Assembly (NCBI GenBank): GCA_002179805.1
Contig: NAVB01000993.1
Location: forward strand, 1 to 10,913
DNA length: 10,913 bases
Direction of reading: 5' to 3'
From: Acanthamoeba lenticulata
Taxonomy: Eukaryota; Discosea; Longamoebia; Acanthamoebidae
Made by a program: the position numbers and the translations under genes. Below the pieces are notes generated by a model. The model was given only the letters and a program-made list of their open reading frames with translations, was not told the origin of the DNA and did not search any database. Positions 1 through 8,940 of this stretch are shown here, in pieces (the first letter of the stretch is position 1; every line of letters starts with the position of its first letter).

Positions 1-1
1 T

Positions 2-3000
2 CCAGCGAAGCAGGCCGCCAGCAGCAAAGCTTCCGGCCCACGCGGTCCACGCGTGCGCGCCGGCGCTGTGGAGATGAGCGTTTCAAATCAAGATTTAGTT
101 CACAGCCTGCTCAACAACCTCCGTGACGTACGACACTTTCTTTATTTTGTTTTATTTTGTACTTTTATTTCACACTTTATCTACGCAGCAAGAGCAAGAG
201 GCCAATGCAGCTCTTGAGGTGGCGGCTGGCGCGACGGCAGCGCCTGTGGGCGATGCAATGGATGATGACGCTGAGGACTTTGAGTACGATGAGGAGCTAT
301 TCGACCAGCTGGTGGATATGGGCTTCGACGAAGAGGACGTCTTGCAAGCCCTCAAGATCGCACCGTTTGACAAGACAGCCGCGTTGGACCACCTGTACGT
401 AGTCCTCCACGTTCTCCAACATGATGATCGGCATCTTCCAGCGTCTTGGTCTACTCACATCTGACCGCATGCGATCAGGGTCCTCAACGTTGACGAAACG
501 AACCTGCCCAAGCAGGTCGCCCCCGTGTTGGCCAACAAGAAGGACAAGGTGTGCCTCACTTTCATGCTCCTTCCTCCCACCGCGCCTGTTGCCTTACTCG
601 GCCAACGATCACACACGCAGGTGAAGCTCGAGTTCATCGCCAGCGGTACAACCGCGAGCCAAGAGCAAGTCATCGTTCGGTACACCCGTCCCCCACCCAG
701 CCCGCGCTTGTCCCCGCTTCCCAGACTTAGTCGCCTTCCCTCGGCAGACTGAGCCAGCTGGGCTTCGATCGGGGCCAATGCCTGGCCGCCCTCGCCGCGA
801 CAGGCGGCGACGAAACGCAGGCTCTCTACCACTTGTTTGACTGTACGGCATGCGTGCGATCGAGTTCCCGAAAGAGGTGGAGCCTAACGACAACGCTCTT
901 GCTGTGTGGGATGTATGCCGGCAGCGCTCGTGACAGAGGAGGACAAAGTGCAGGCCAGGGCGGCCATGGAAGCCAAGCAGGGCACCGGCGAGCTGTTGGT
1001 CTACACGCCCGACGAACTTCGCGAGCACCGCGAGGAGGAGCTGATGGTGCTCGAGTCCATCTTTGCGGACGACTTTGTCAAGAAGTCCGACGCTCTGCTC
1101 ACCATCAAGGTACGTCGTCTGGATCTTCGCAAGCCACGCCCCGAGTCCTCACCGTCCCTTCGTGAGTGGGTTGTCCAGGTGCCTTCAATCGAGTCCCTGT
1201 CGGGCGACACCATGCTCGAAGTGCACATCCCGGCCGGATCGGCCTACCCGCTTCAGCCGCCCAGCCTCTTCTGCCGCAACCCGTAGGCGTCCTCCTCTGC
1301 TGCCACCTTAAGTGCAGCTACTCACTCTGGTGGCGGGCCGGCCTGCTTGCTTGCCTGTAGGCAACTCCCGGCGCAGGTTCTGTACGAAGTGCACCGTCGG
1401 CTGGCCGCGGAGGCGTGGACGCAAATCGGACAGGGCATGCTCTACAACATCGTGATGTGGCTGCAGGAACAGGTGCCCGGCATCCTCGCGCCCTTCCGCG
1501 AGGCCGAGGAAAAAGGTGTGCACCACGGGCAATGTGTGGCGCACTGCTGGGTCTCACGAGCTCATGCCGCATGTTTGTCTTTTTTGGTGCTGCTGCTGCG
1601 CCAACACAGAGGAAAAGAAGAAGCAGGAGAAGGAAAAGAAGCAAAAGCAAAAGGAGGAAGCCGCTCAGCAAAAGGCTGCCCAGAACACGGGCGGGGCGCT
1701 GTCCGCCATCGACCGGACGCTTCAACGCATCGAAGAGGAGAAGCTCAAGGCGCAGCGCGAGGAAGAGGAGCGCGCGGCTCGCGCGGCGCTGCTGAAGCGG
1801 CTCATCGCCGAGGACGAGGAGCGCGAGCGGCAGCTGGCCCTGGGCATCCAGCCGGCCAAAGAGGCCGAGGCGGCCGCAGCCGCCGCTGCGGCGCAGGCCG
1901 CCATCGAGCAGGACAAGCGGGAGGAGGCTGAGGCCAAGGCCGAGACCAAGGTCAAGGTCGTCCCGCCTCGCTATCAGAGGAACGGCGGTCAGCAGCGACG
2001 CGGCGGTACGAAGCCGTTTGCCGAGATGAGCGACGCCGAGCGCCAGCAGGACCGCGAGCGGCGAGAGGCCCTCGGCCGGCAGCTGATGGCCGCTATGCAG
2101 GCCAAGCAGGCGAACGACGCTAAATACCGCGAGATGCAGGAGGCGCGGGCCCGGCTGCCGGCCTACAAGATGAAGGACGACATCCTTCGCGCGGTGGGCA
2201 GCAACCAGGTCATCGTCATCAGTGGCGAGACCGGTTGCGGTAAGACCACGCAGGTGCCGCAGCTGATCCTCGACGAGGAGGTGAGCAACGGCCGTGGCGG
2301 CTTCTGCAACATCATCTGCACGCAGCCACGGAGGATCTCGGCCATCGCCGTCGCCGAGCGCGTTGCCGACGAGCGGGCCGAGGCCATTGGCCGCGCTGTC
2401 GGCTGGCAGATTAGGCTGGTACGTGGTTCTTTATTGCATCTTTCATTATTTTGCTTATAAAATTATGATTATGTTGTGAAAACAGGAAGCGAAGAAGAGC
2501 GCCGACACGCGTCTCCTTTTCTGCACGACGGGCCTCCTCCTGCGCCGTCTGCAGACCGACAAAACGCTGGATGATGTCTCGCACATCGTGGTGGACGAGG
2601 TGCACGAGCGCGACATCAACAGCGATTTCCTGCTCATCATCCTACGCGACCTGCTGGCCGTGCGGCCCGACCTCAAGCTCGTCCTCATGTCGGCCACGCT
2701 CAACGCCGATCTCTTCTCCAGCTACTTCGGCAGAGCGCCCACGATTGAGATCCCCGGTCCGTGCTTGAGCCTCGAGCGCGTGCCCACATTGCTGTCGACT
2801 CACCGAATGCTGCGCTTGTGTGACACACACACACGATGATGATCCGCCCACGCGTGGACAGGCTTCACGCATCCCGTAACAGAGCACTACTTGGAGGACA
2901 TCATTGAGCTGACCCAGTACGTGCTCGACCCGAGCTCGCCCTGCGCCAAGCGGGAGGGTGCCGAGAAGGAGCGAAAGGCCAAGGGCGGTCGGTCCGGCAA

Positions 3001-5541
3001 GAAAGGCTTCGCTGGTACGCGCCTCGTGTGCTGCCCTCCCCGTGCAGCTAGCCCAGTGCCTCATCCGACCTCCGTAACGTGAAACAGAGCGAAGCAAACC
3101 CGAGAAGCGCAAGAAGGACTTCAGTGACATGGTGGAAGAGCTCTATCCTCATCTCAGCAAGACAGCGCGTAACACCCTCACGGTAAATCCTACCATTTGT
3201 TTTAATTTTTATGGAGATTTCATTGGTCACACAACTGAGCATCTGGCTCGTGCAGCTGGTCAAAGAGGAGGAGATCAACTACGAGCTGATCGAAGAGCTC
3301 ATTCTCAAGATTAGTCGTGACTATGAGGAAGGCGGTATCCTTGTCTTCCTGCCCGGCCTTATGGAGATCACCACCCTCTACGAGCAGCTTTTGGCAAACA
3401 GGCACGCATTATTCTTTATTCTTTTTTCTTTTTTTATTCTTAATTATTCTTGAATTAACGGCTATTTTGCTGGTTGCAGGGAATTGCGAGACAAGCGACG
3501 CTACTTGGTGCTGCCACTGCACTCGACTCTGTCGACCGAGCAGCAGCAGGCCATCTTCTCCCGCCCGCCCAAGGGCGTGCGCAAGATCGTGATTGCCACC
3601 AACATCGCCGGTCCAGATGCCTCTTCACTCAACCAACAGCAATTTTTGTCGATAAATACTTGGATAGACTGACCCTTCTCGCTCCCCACAGAGACATCCA
3701 TCACCATCGACGATATCGTGTTCGTTATTGACAGCGGCCGAGTAAAGGAGAGGCGCTACGACTCGGCGGCCAAGATGTCGGCCCTCGTGGAGATCTGGAT
3801 CTCCAAGGCCAACAAGCGCCAGCGCCGGGGTCGGTCCGTTCCGAGGAGCTCCTCCCTCCCATGTATGTGTGGAATGCTTGTCTTGACCGCTCTCCGCTCT
3901 GCAGAGCTGGACGCGTCAAACCGGGTCATTCATTCCACTTGTTCACGCGCTGGCGGGAGCAGACCAAGCTGCGGTGCGCACTCACATGCACACATGACTT
4001 TCCCTTGTGCCGCAGCCGCGGCTTGCTGACCTGTGCTGCGCCAGTGACTTTCCTGTGCCAGAGATCCTGCGCGTGCCGCTGGACGAAATGGCCCTCCAGA
4101 TCAGGTGCGTCCGTCGGCCTCGCGTGGCCATGCTTGCCATATACGCCACTGAACCCGGTGGCGGACAGGCTGCTCGAGTTGGGCAAAGCGCGCGAGTTCT
4201 TGAGCAAGGCGATCGAGCCCCCGCCCGAAGCCGCCATCAGGACGGCCATTTCTAACCTGCGCGACCTCCGCGCGCTGGACGAGGACGAGGACCTCACGCC
4301 GCTCGGTACCTACGCCCCCCTCTTGGTTCCCTCTTGTCTGCTCAAACTCACGGCACTGACCGCGTCCGCACAGGCTATCATCTGGCGTCGCTGCCGGTGG
4401 ACCCGCGCATTGGCAAGATGATGATCTTCGGAAGCGTGTTCCGGTGCCTGGAGCCCGTGCTCACCATCGCCGCGTCCATGTCCTTCCGCTCGCCCTTTGT
4501 CGCGCCCATCGACAAGCGCGACGAGGCCGACCGGTCCAAGCGCCTCTTTGCCAAGAATCTCTACAGTATTGCCGCATTTTATTTATTTATTATTTTTTGT
4601 TGTTTCATGTTCGTTTGGTTTTGGTTTTGGTTTTGGTTTTGGTTTTGGTTTATTTTTTGTTGATTATTCTTGGCTCTTGCTTGCCACAGGCGACCATCTG
4701 GCGTTGTGGATGGCGTTCAAGAGCTACGAGGAGGCCCGGCGCGAGGGCCGCGACCGACAGTACTGCCACAGCAAGTTTCTCTCGCAGAGCACGCTCCGCA
4801 TGATCGCCGACCTCAAGGCCCAGTTCTACACCCTCCTCGCTGATATCGGATTCGTCTCGCCGAGCTCTGGCTCCAAGGGCAAGGCCAACGAAAAGAGCCC
4901 CGGTACGATTCTCATGTTTTCGTAATGCATTTTACATTTTAATATTTTAACATTTTGATTTTTTTACAGAATATAACGCCAATTCGGATAATATGAAGTT
5001 GGTCAAAGCCATCATCTGCGCCGGCCTTTACCCCAACGTCATCCGGGTTGAGAATCCGCCGCCGGCGGTCACCGGCGGCAACGAGAAAAACGATCGGGCC
5101 AAGCCGAGTCTCAAGTACTACACGCGAAAGAACGACGAGGTGGCCATGCACCCGTCGTCCACCCTGTTCGGCCTGCCGGCGCTGCCCTCGGAGCAGGAGC
5201 GGTGGCTGATCTACCACGAGAAGGTGAAGACCACCAAGGTCTACATCCGCGACGGCACCTTTGTCGCGCCCTACCCGCTGCTTTTGTTTGGCGGTCAGAT
5301 CGACGTCCACCACGAGAAGCAGATGGTCGAACTCGACCGCTGGATTCTCTTCCACGCCAACGCCAAGGTGGGCGTCCTCATGAAGCGACTGCGGCGGGAG
5401 CTCGACAAGCTGCTGCTTCTCAAGATCGAGAACCCGCAGGTCGACGTGACCGACGCCGGCCAGAGCGTGATTGACACCATCGTGACTCTCGTCGCCACGG
5501 AGGGCCAGCAGGAAACCGCCGACGTTTCTTCAGCACCCTAG
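2..5541 (+). CDS. DHX57: DHX57-like UBA/RWD DExH-box RNA helicase, 21 exons, 5' end open at window edge
   Basis: ATP-dependent DEAH/RHA-family RNA helicase. Exons: 2-127, 189-394, 479-548, 621-679, 748-842, 925-1109, 1179-1282, 1361-1515, 1610-2418, 2486-2756, 2862-3014, 3088-3182, 3256-3401, 3480-3610, 3692-3833, 3905-3973, 4045-4104, 4169-4305, 4374-4565, 4690-4902, 4970-5541. The splice joins keep one frame: 1305 residues from the ATG at 74. The frame is also open from base 2, so the start may lie outside the window. From M74: UBA-like domains near residues 51-88 and 125-162; RWD near 193-305; Lys/Glu/Ala-rich coiled coil 309-420; motif I GETGCGKT 515-522; DEVH 616-619; SAT 648-650; ATNIAETS (motif V); QRRGRAGR 888-895. 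HA2 ([14 protein letters not shown]) and a C-terminal OB-fold with HPSS and YHEK follow. The UBA-RWD order and tail identify DHX57 among DEAH helicases. The cellular role of DHX57 is poorly known. No CCCH zinc finger, which I recall in animal DHX57, is visible. Confidence 0.93.
3402..3479 (+). other. GC-AG intron (intron 13 of the helicase)
   Basis: The upstream exon ends ...GCAAACAG and is followed by GCACGC. No GT lies nearby that would keep the frame. The intron is T-rich and ends TTGCAG. Joining 3401 to 3480 gives [17 protein letters not shown], the expected sequence between helicase motif IV and the LHS(T) segment. The donor equals the GTACGC type used elsewhere in this gene, with T replaced by C at +2. 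Confidence 0.85.
4617..4650 (+). repeat. (GGTTTT)n short tandem repeat inside helicase intron 19
   Basis: Five complete GGTTTT units and a partial sixth lie in the 124-nt intron 4566-4689, the longest helicase intron. The unit resembles G/T-rich telomere-like repeats but occurs here only as a microsatellite within an intron. It lies upstream of the 3' splice site at 4689, in a very T-rich stretch. Confidence 0.85.
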
Positions 5542-5581
5542 GGGTTCGCTGTATTGGCTCCTGTTTTGGAAGATGGCAATG

Positions 5582-5587
5582 ATTAAA
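5582..5587 (+). terminator. Possible polyadenylation signal of the helicase gene
   Basis: ATTAAA, the common variant of AATAAA, begins 41 nt after the helicase stop codon. No cleavage site can be seen from sequence alone. Confidence 0.3.
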
Positions 5588-5620
5588 GTCCTCAGATACT
5601 CAGCACACCTGTCTGAACTC

Positions 5621-5655
5621 ACATATGGCAACTCAGCAATGGAGTTGCCACATGT
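5621..5655. repeat. Near-perfect hairpin / dyad between helicase and gene 2
   Basis: ACATATGGCAACTC (5621-5634) and GAGTTGCCACATGT (5642-5655) pair over 14 positions with a single A-C mismatch, which is G-T on the opposite strand. The 7-nt loop is AGCAATG. Each arm carries a CANNTG (E-box type) core: CATATG at 5622-5627 and CACATG at 5649-5654. It lies in the helicase 3' UTR or the promoter of gene 2, just upstream of the TATA-like box. It could be a dimeric transcription-factor site, an RNA hairpin, or both. Confidence 0.75.
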
Positions 5656-5659
5656 CGAC

Positions 5660-5668
5660 ATAAATTTT
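5660..5668 (+). promoter_or_regulatory. TATA-like box upstream of gene 2
   Basis: ATAAATTTT lies 90 nt upstream of the ATG at 5751, in otherwise mixed sequence. Only its position and AT-richness support the call. Confidence 0.3.
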
Positions 5669-5698
5669 CGGTCAAACAGAGTTGAAACGGTCACTCAG

Positions 5699-5708
5699 TT
5701 TGGCGGGA
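5699..5708 (+). promoter_or_regulatory. E2F/DP-like binding site upstream of gene 2
   Basis: TTTGGCGGGA matches the E2F/DP consensus (TTTSSCGC / TTTGGCGGGAA) for ten bases. It lies 42 nt before the ATG at 5751 and downstream of the TATA-like box, where a core-promoter or 5' UTR element could act. Single-site matches of this length can occur by chance. Confidence 0.4.
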
Positions 5709-5750
5709 GAAAGGAGTCGCAAGGGCTGCGGCCCGAACGCACATCACACC

Positions 5751-6209
5751 ATGACGCAATCACTCGACCGAGCAGCGAAAGCGTTATTTCCTCCTTTCAA
5801 CAAGCTTCCGCCTTCTCCAGTCAGGAGAACTTTCAACACTGTGTGCGAAAATGTACACGTGTTCATGACCTGTCGCACCACTCTATCGCTGACGTTTGGG
5901 CAACGTCGCGTGCTGCTGCCTGCTACCACGCCCCTCAAGGATGTCCGAAAATTCTTCGGGCAGGAAGTGGCCCAACTCTACATTGCTGATGAATACGGCT
6001 TCGTCTTCCACGAAGACGACCTCACGCGCCCGCTGGCTGACTTTGCTTACTGCGGCTCACTTCAAGTGAACTTTGTCGACAAAGGCCTCACTGGTATGGC
6101 TGTGGACTTGGTGCACAGCTTGGGAGAGTTGCCCGACCAGTTAAGGCGCCGTTTCTCAGGGCAGAGGGTGGCAGACGACACAAGAGCCCCACACAAGGCC
6201 GCTTTGTGA
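5751..6209 (+). CDS. Hypothetical protein with probable ubiquitin-like (beta-grasp) fold
   Basis: A 152-residue single-exon gene. The frame extends upstream to 5682 without an ATG, so the ATG at 5751 (MTQSLDRAAK) is taken as the start. I do not recognise the family. Residues about 35-115 look like a beta-grasp domain: a two-strand N-terminal hairpin (VHVFMT, TLSLTF, RRVLLP), a helix after TPLKDVRKFF, a strand LYIADEYGFVF, then DLTRPLADFAYCGSLQVNFVDK. The last part mirrors the 'L.D..I...STL.L.' end of ubiquitin. There is no C-terminal Gly-Gly, so it is not an obvious conjugated modifier. The last 35 residues are basic and probably disordered. TATA-like and E2F-like motifs precede it. The fold call is inference from pattern. 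Confidence 0.6.
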   Translation: MTQSLDRAAKALFPPFNKLPPSPVRRTFNTVCENVHVFMTCRTTLSLTFGQRRVLLPATTPLKDVRKFFGQEVAQLYIADEYGFVFHEDDLTRPLADFAYCGSLQVNFVDKGLTGMAVDLVHSLGELPDQLRRRFSGQRVADDTRAPHKAAL

Positions 6210-6382
6210 TTGGGCTTTCGGACACATGAAACGCACATTCCTCGGCCTCTTTCTGCTCTCACCACTTTTGGCCAACTGTCGAGCTCTCTTTCCACCGTCT
6301 TATTCGTTCTCTATTTCCGAGGCCGATTAATGTCGCCGAAACAAAAGCTGTAGGTCACTCCTGCTGTGCTTACAACGCGATC

Positions 6383-8156
6383 ATGACAACCAAGATGGGA
6401 GCTTTGGTTGTATCCCTTGTCGTTGCCGTCTTCCTCCTGTCCACCGCAAGAACTCAGCAACCTCCAGTTGACGCCGTGAAAGCAGCATCTTTTGGGAAGC
6501 TTCAAACAACGCTTGTGCAACAGCTGCTGGAGGCTAACGGTGGAGTGCCTTCGAGCATTACTCCGGTGGTGATTGTGCCCTCCCTTCTTGGAAGCAAATT
6601 GCAGGCTCAACTAAACCGTTATCAGTCCGGGTACCAACTCCACCACTCCAAGCCTAGAAGTTGTTGCTGTTATGACTGACCCCTCAAAGGCATTGGTTTT
6701 GCTGGACAGAATGGAAGGAATGGTTCACCATCTGGGTCGACATACTGGGCATGATTCCGCCAGCTGGTGCCTGCTGGTTCGAACAGTTTGCGCTTCGCTT
6801 CAATGCCACGCTTGGCCGCTCTTTCAGCACTCCCGGTACAGCTTTTCACTTTCTCAGGGCGACAAACACAAATGTTCACACCTGTCCAGGGGTTGAGGTT
6901 CGGCCTGTGGACTACGGGGGAGTAGGAGGCGTGACTTTCCTCGACGATTACGACTTTGTTCCCATGTGGAACGACGTCGTCTCCCTCTTGAAGGAGTTGG
7001 GCTGGGAAGTGGGTAGGTTTCCTCGCTTCGCCACTGCCCTCCAACGAGAGCTTCTTAGCTTCCATCCAACCATGCAGGCAAGAATCTTCGCGCGGCTCCC
7101 TATGACTGGCGCTTTGGTCCCGAAACGTTCGCTGAGCGTGATTGGCCCAGACTGCGTGCCCTCATCGAGGAGACCTACACTCTCAACAACAACACTCGAG
7201 GTCTTTCTTTGCTATCTTGATTTCTTGAGGTGTGCCAGATCAAATGCTCACCCACGCACCTACACAGTGGCTGTGGTGTCGTTGTCCATGGGCGGGCCCT
7301 ATAGCCTGGGCTTCCTCAATCAGCAGACGCAGGCGTGGAAGGACAAGTACCTCCATTCATACGTGTCCTTTGACGGCGCCTTTGGCGGCAGCCCCTCGGC
7401 GACTTCGGCCCTGGTGACGACAAAAGGTTCCCCTCTCAGTGATGTACGCGAACGGCAACATTAGCTTTAGACCAACTGCCAATCAATCAGGCTATTGGGC
7501 CAAGATTACTGGATTCCCAGAGGAGACACGAGCCCTGGCGCAAAGCTTTCCGTCAAGCTTGTGGATGATGCCCCTGGCCCAGGTTCGGCACGAGCCATTC
7601 ATGATGCGTGTGATTTGATAACTGGAACATTCTGGGCCTCACGTGAGATCTTGCTGCAGGTGTATGGTAATGACTACGTGTGGGTGACCACCTCTTCTCC
7701 TCGCCGAAACTACACCACAGCCGACTTGGCCCAGCTTCTTTTCGATGCTCGCAGCCCAAGCGCGTCGACGCTCTACAAAACGTTGCAGGCTCAAGGTGCG
7801 TTGGCTTCGTGACATTTCCATTTGAGCAAGCCCTTGATTGATCGGCTCATGTATGGCTAGGCTGGCTCAACTTTGAGGCGCCCGGCGTCGAAACGCACTG
7901 CTTCTTCGGCACTGGAGTGCAGACGCCGCTCCGCATGACGTTCAACACGACAGCGTTTGACACCGAACCTGTTGAAGAGTATGGCAACGGCGACGGGGTG
8001 GTACCCGAGGCTGGGCTTCGCATGCTGGAGCGGTGGCGCGGCAAGCAGGCGCAGCCCATCTACAGCTACCCCATCGAAGGCCTTCAGCACTCGGGAAGCG
8101 TGCATAACCCTCAAGTGCTCCGCATGTTCATCGAAATCCTGGCTTCCCATCAGTAG
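6383..8156 (+). CDS. Lecithin:cholesterol acyltransferase / group XV phospholipase A2-like enzyme, 7 exons, one frame disturbance
   Basis: Secreted or lysosomal alpha/beta-hydrolase that acts on glycerophospholipid acyl chains. Exons: 6383-6617, 6710-6835, 6890-7012, 7078-7200, 7268-7582 (interrupted, see below), 7660-7795, 7861-8156. Residues 1-25 form a signal peptide (hydrophobic VVSLVVAVFLLS). Recognisable LCAT/PLA2G15 blocks follow: PVVIVPSLLGSKL, WFTIWVDILG, PGVEVRPVDYGG, LRAAPYDWR, VSLSMGG, QAWKDKYLHSYVSFDGAFGG, GVETHCFFGTGV, YGNGDGVV. The inferred triad is Ser209, Asp393 and His425 in about 446 residues, a usual length. The His normally preceding the nucleophile (HSMG) is Leu here. 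The frame changes near 7427-7439: a 13-nt stretch beginning GT and ending AG, too short for an intron, or a one-base indel. The first donor (GTTATC, 6618) is weak but is the only one that keeps phase. The stop lies 32 nt from the convergent gene's stop. Confidence 0.88.
7427..7439 (+). other. 13-nt frame disturbance in the LCAT-like gene
   Basis: Upstream of this point the frame reads ...TSALVTTK and downstream it reads VMYANGNISFRPT, in the next frame. Removing exactly these 13 nt (GTTCCCCTCTCAG) restores phase, and they start with GT and end with AG. Thirteen nt is far below any spliceable intron. A one-base insertion in the CCCC run would explain it equally well. It could be a real indel, a consensus error, or an intron whose middle was lost in assembly. 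Confidence 0.6.
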
Positions 8157-8708
8157 TAGCTGTTCATGTTAAGTTATTACAAAACTTGTTACCCGGTCTT
8201 ACCTTTCGTGGCCCGCTCCCAAGGGCGTTTCACGACCACAACAAGCACGATGAGAACAGATGCAGCTAGCGCCAGCAGTGTGTAGTTGTTGGGAGCGCTG
8301 GGTCTTCTTCCTCGGCCAGCGGTTCCTCGCCATAGGGCGGAAGGGCAGAGCAGGCAAGTCGTTGTCCTTCGCCACCAGCACGCAGCCAGGCCAGTCGCTC
8401 CAGCCGCTGATGATCTCTTGTGACTGATTCTTGTGCTGCGGGTGCGCAGCGAGGAAGGTGCCGGAAGGGTGATGTCCTCCTGCGACTTCACGTTGGCGAT
8501 CTGCGCTCCGTTCCAGCGCCCATTGTTGGCCTGGACCTCGAACTTGGCGCAGAACTGCAGCAAGCAACGCGTCAGCTTCTAGCAGCCGCGGTGAGGCTTT
8601 CCCAGCTTACCCGCGATGTGGGACAGTGGACGCGCTCCTGGTTCACATTGACCTCGGCACGAGGAGCGTCGCAGACTCGCAAGGCATCTGGACTGCTCCA
8701 TTGCTGTC

Positions 8709-8723
8709 AAGTGACCCAGCGAT
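8709..8723 (+). repeat. 15-bp inverted repeat, left arm
   Basis: AAGTGACCCAGCGAT. Its exact reverse complement is at 8941-8955. It bounds the inverted SIAE segment. An 11-nt direct repeat CAGCGATGTCA (8717-8727 and 8747-8757) overlaps this arm. Confidence 0.9.
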
Positions 8724-8940
8724 GTCATGCAGCCTATATTGGACTACAGCGATGTCAAGCAAGAGTGGTCCGTCTCCAACATGACTCGGTCCCCGACCTT
8801 CTCTGCCTTGTGCTGGTACTTTGGCGCTGAGCTCTACATCAGTACAAGATTCCGATTGGCCTTGTGGCCGCCACCTGGCGCCAGTCGTCGCTGCAGGCAC
8901 GTACAATGCAGATGAGCTTCATCAGCTTGTTGATTTGCTA

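Noticed and set aside
840..925. Apparent double frameshift, with a protein-like peptide ([22 protein letters not shown]) between the second UBA and the RWD domain
   Set aside because: An 82-nt intron, GTACGG (843) to CCGGCAG (924), joins LYHLFD to SLVTEEDK in phase and matches the donor style of the gene. No frameshift is needed, though the intron is unusually GC-rich.
455..1028. Overlapping minus-strand open frames opposite the helicase 5' exons
   Set aside because: They have no protein-family features, and the plus strand is fully explained by spliced exons.
4010..4044. 3' splice site of helicase intron 16 at CCGCAG (4015)
   Set aside because: It breaks the frame. The acceptor GCGCCAG at 4044 keeps phase and gives [16 protein letters not shown], as expected for the family.
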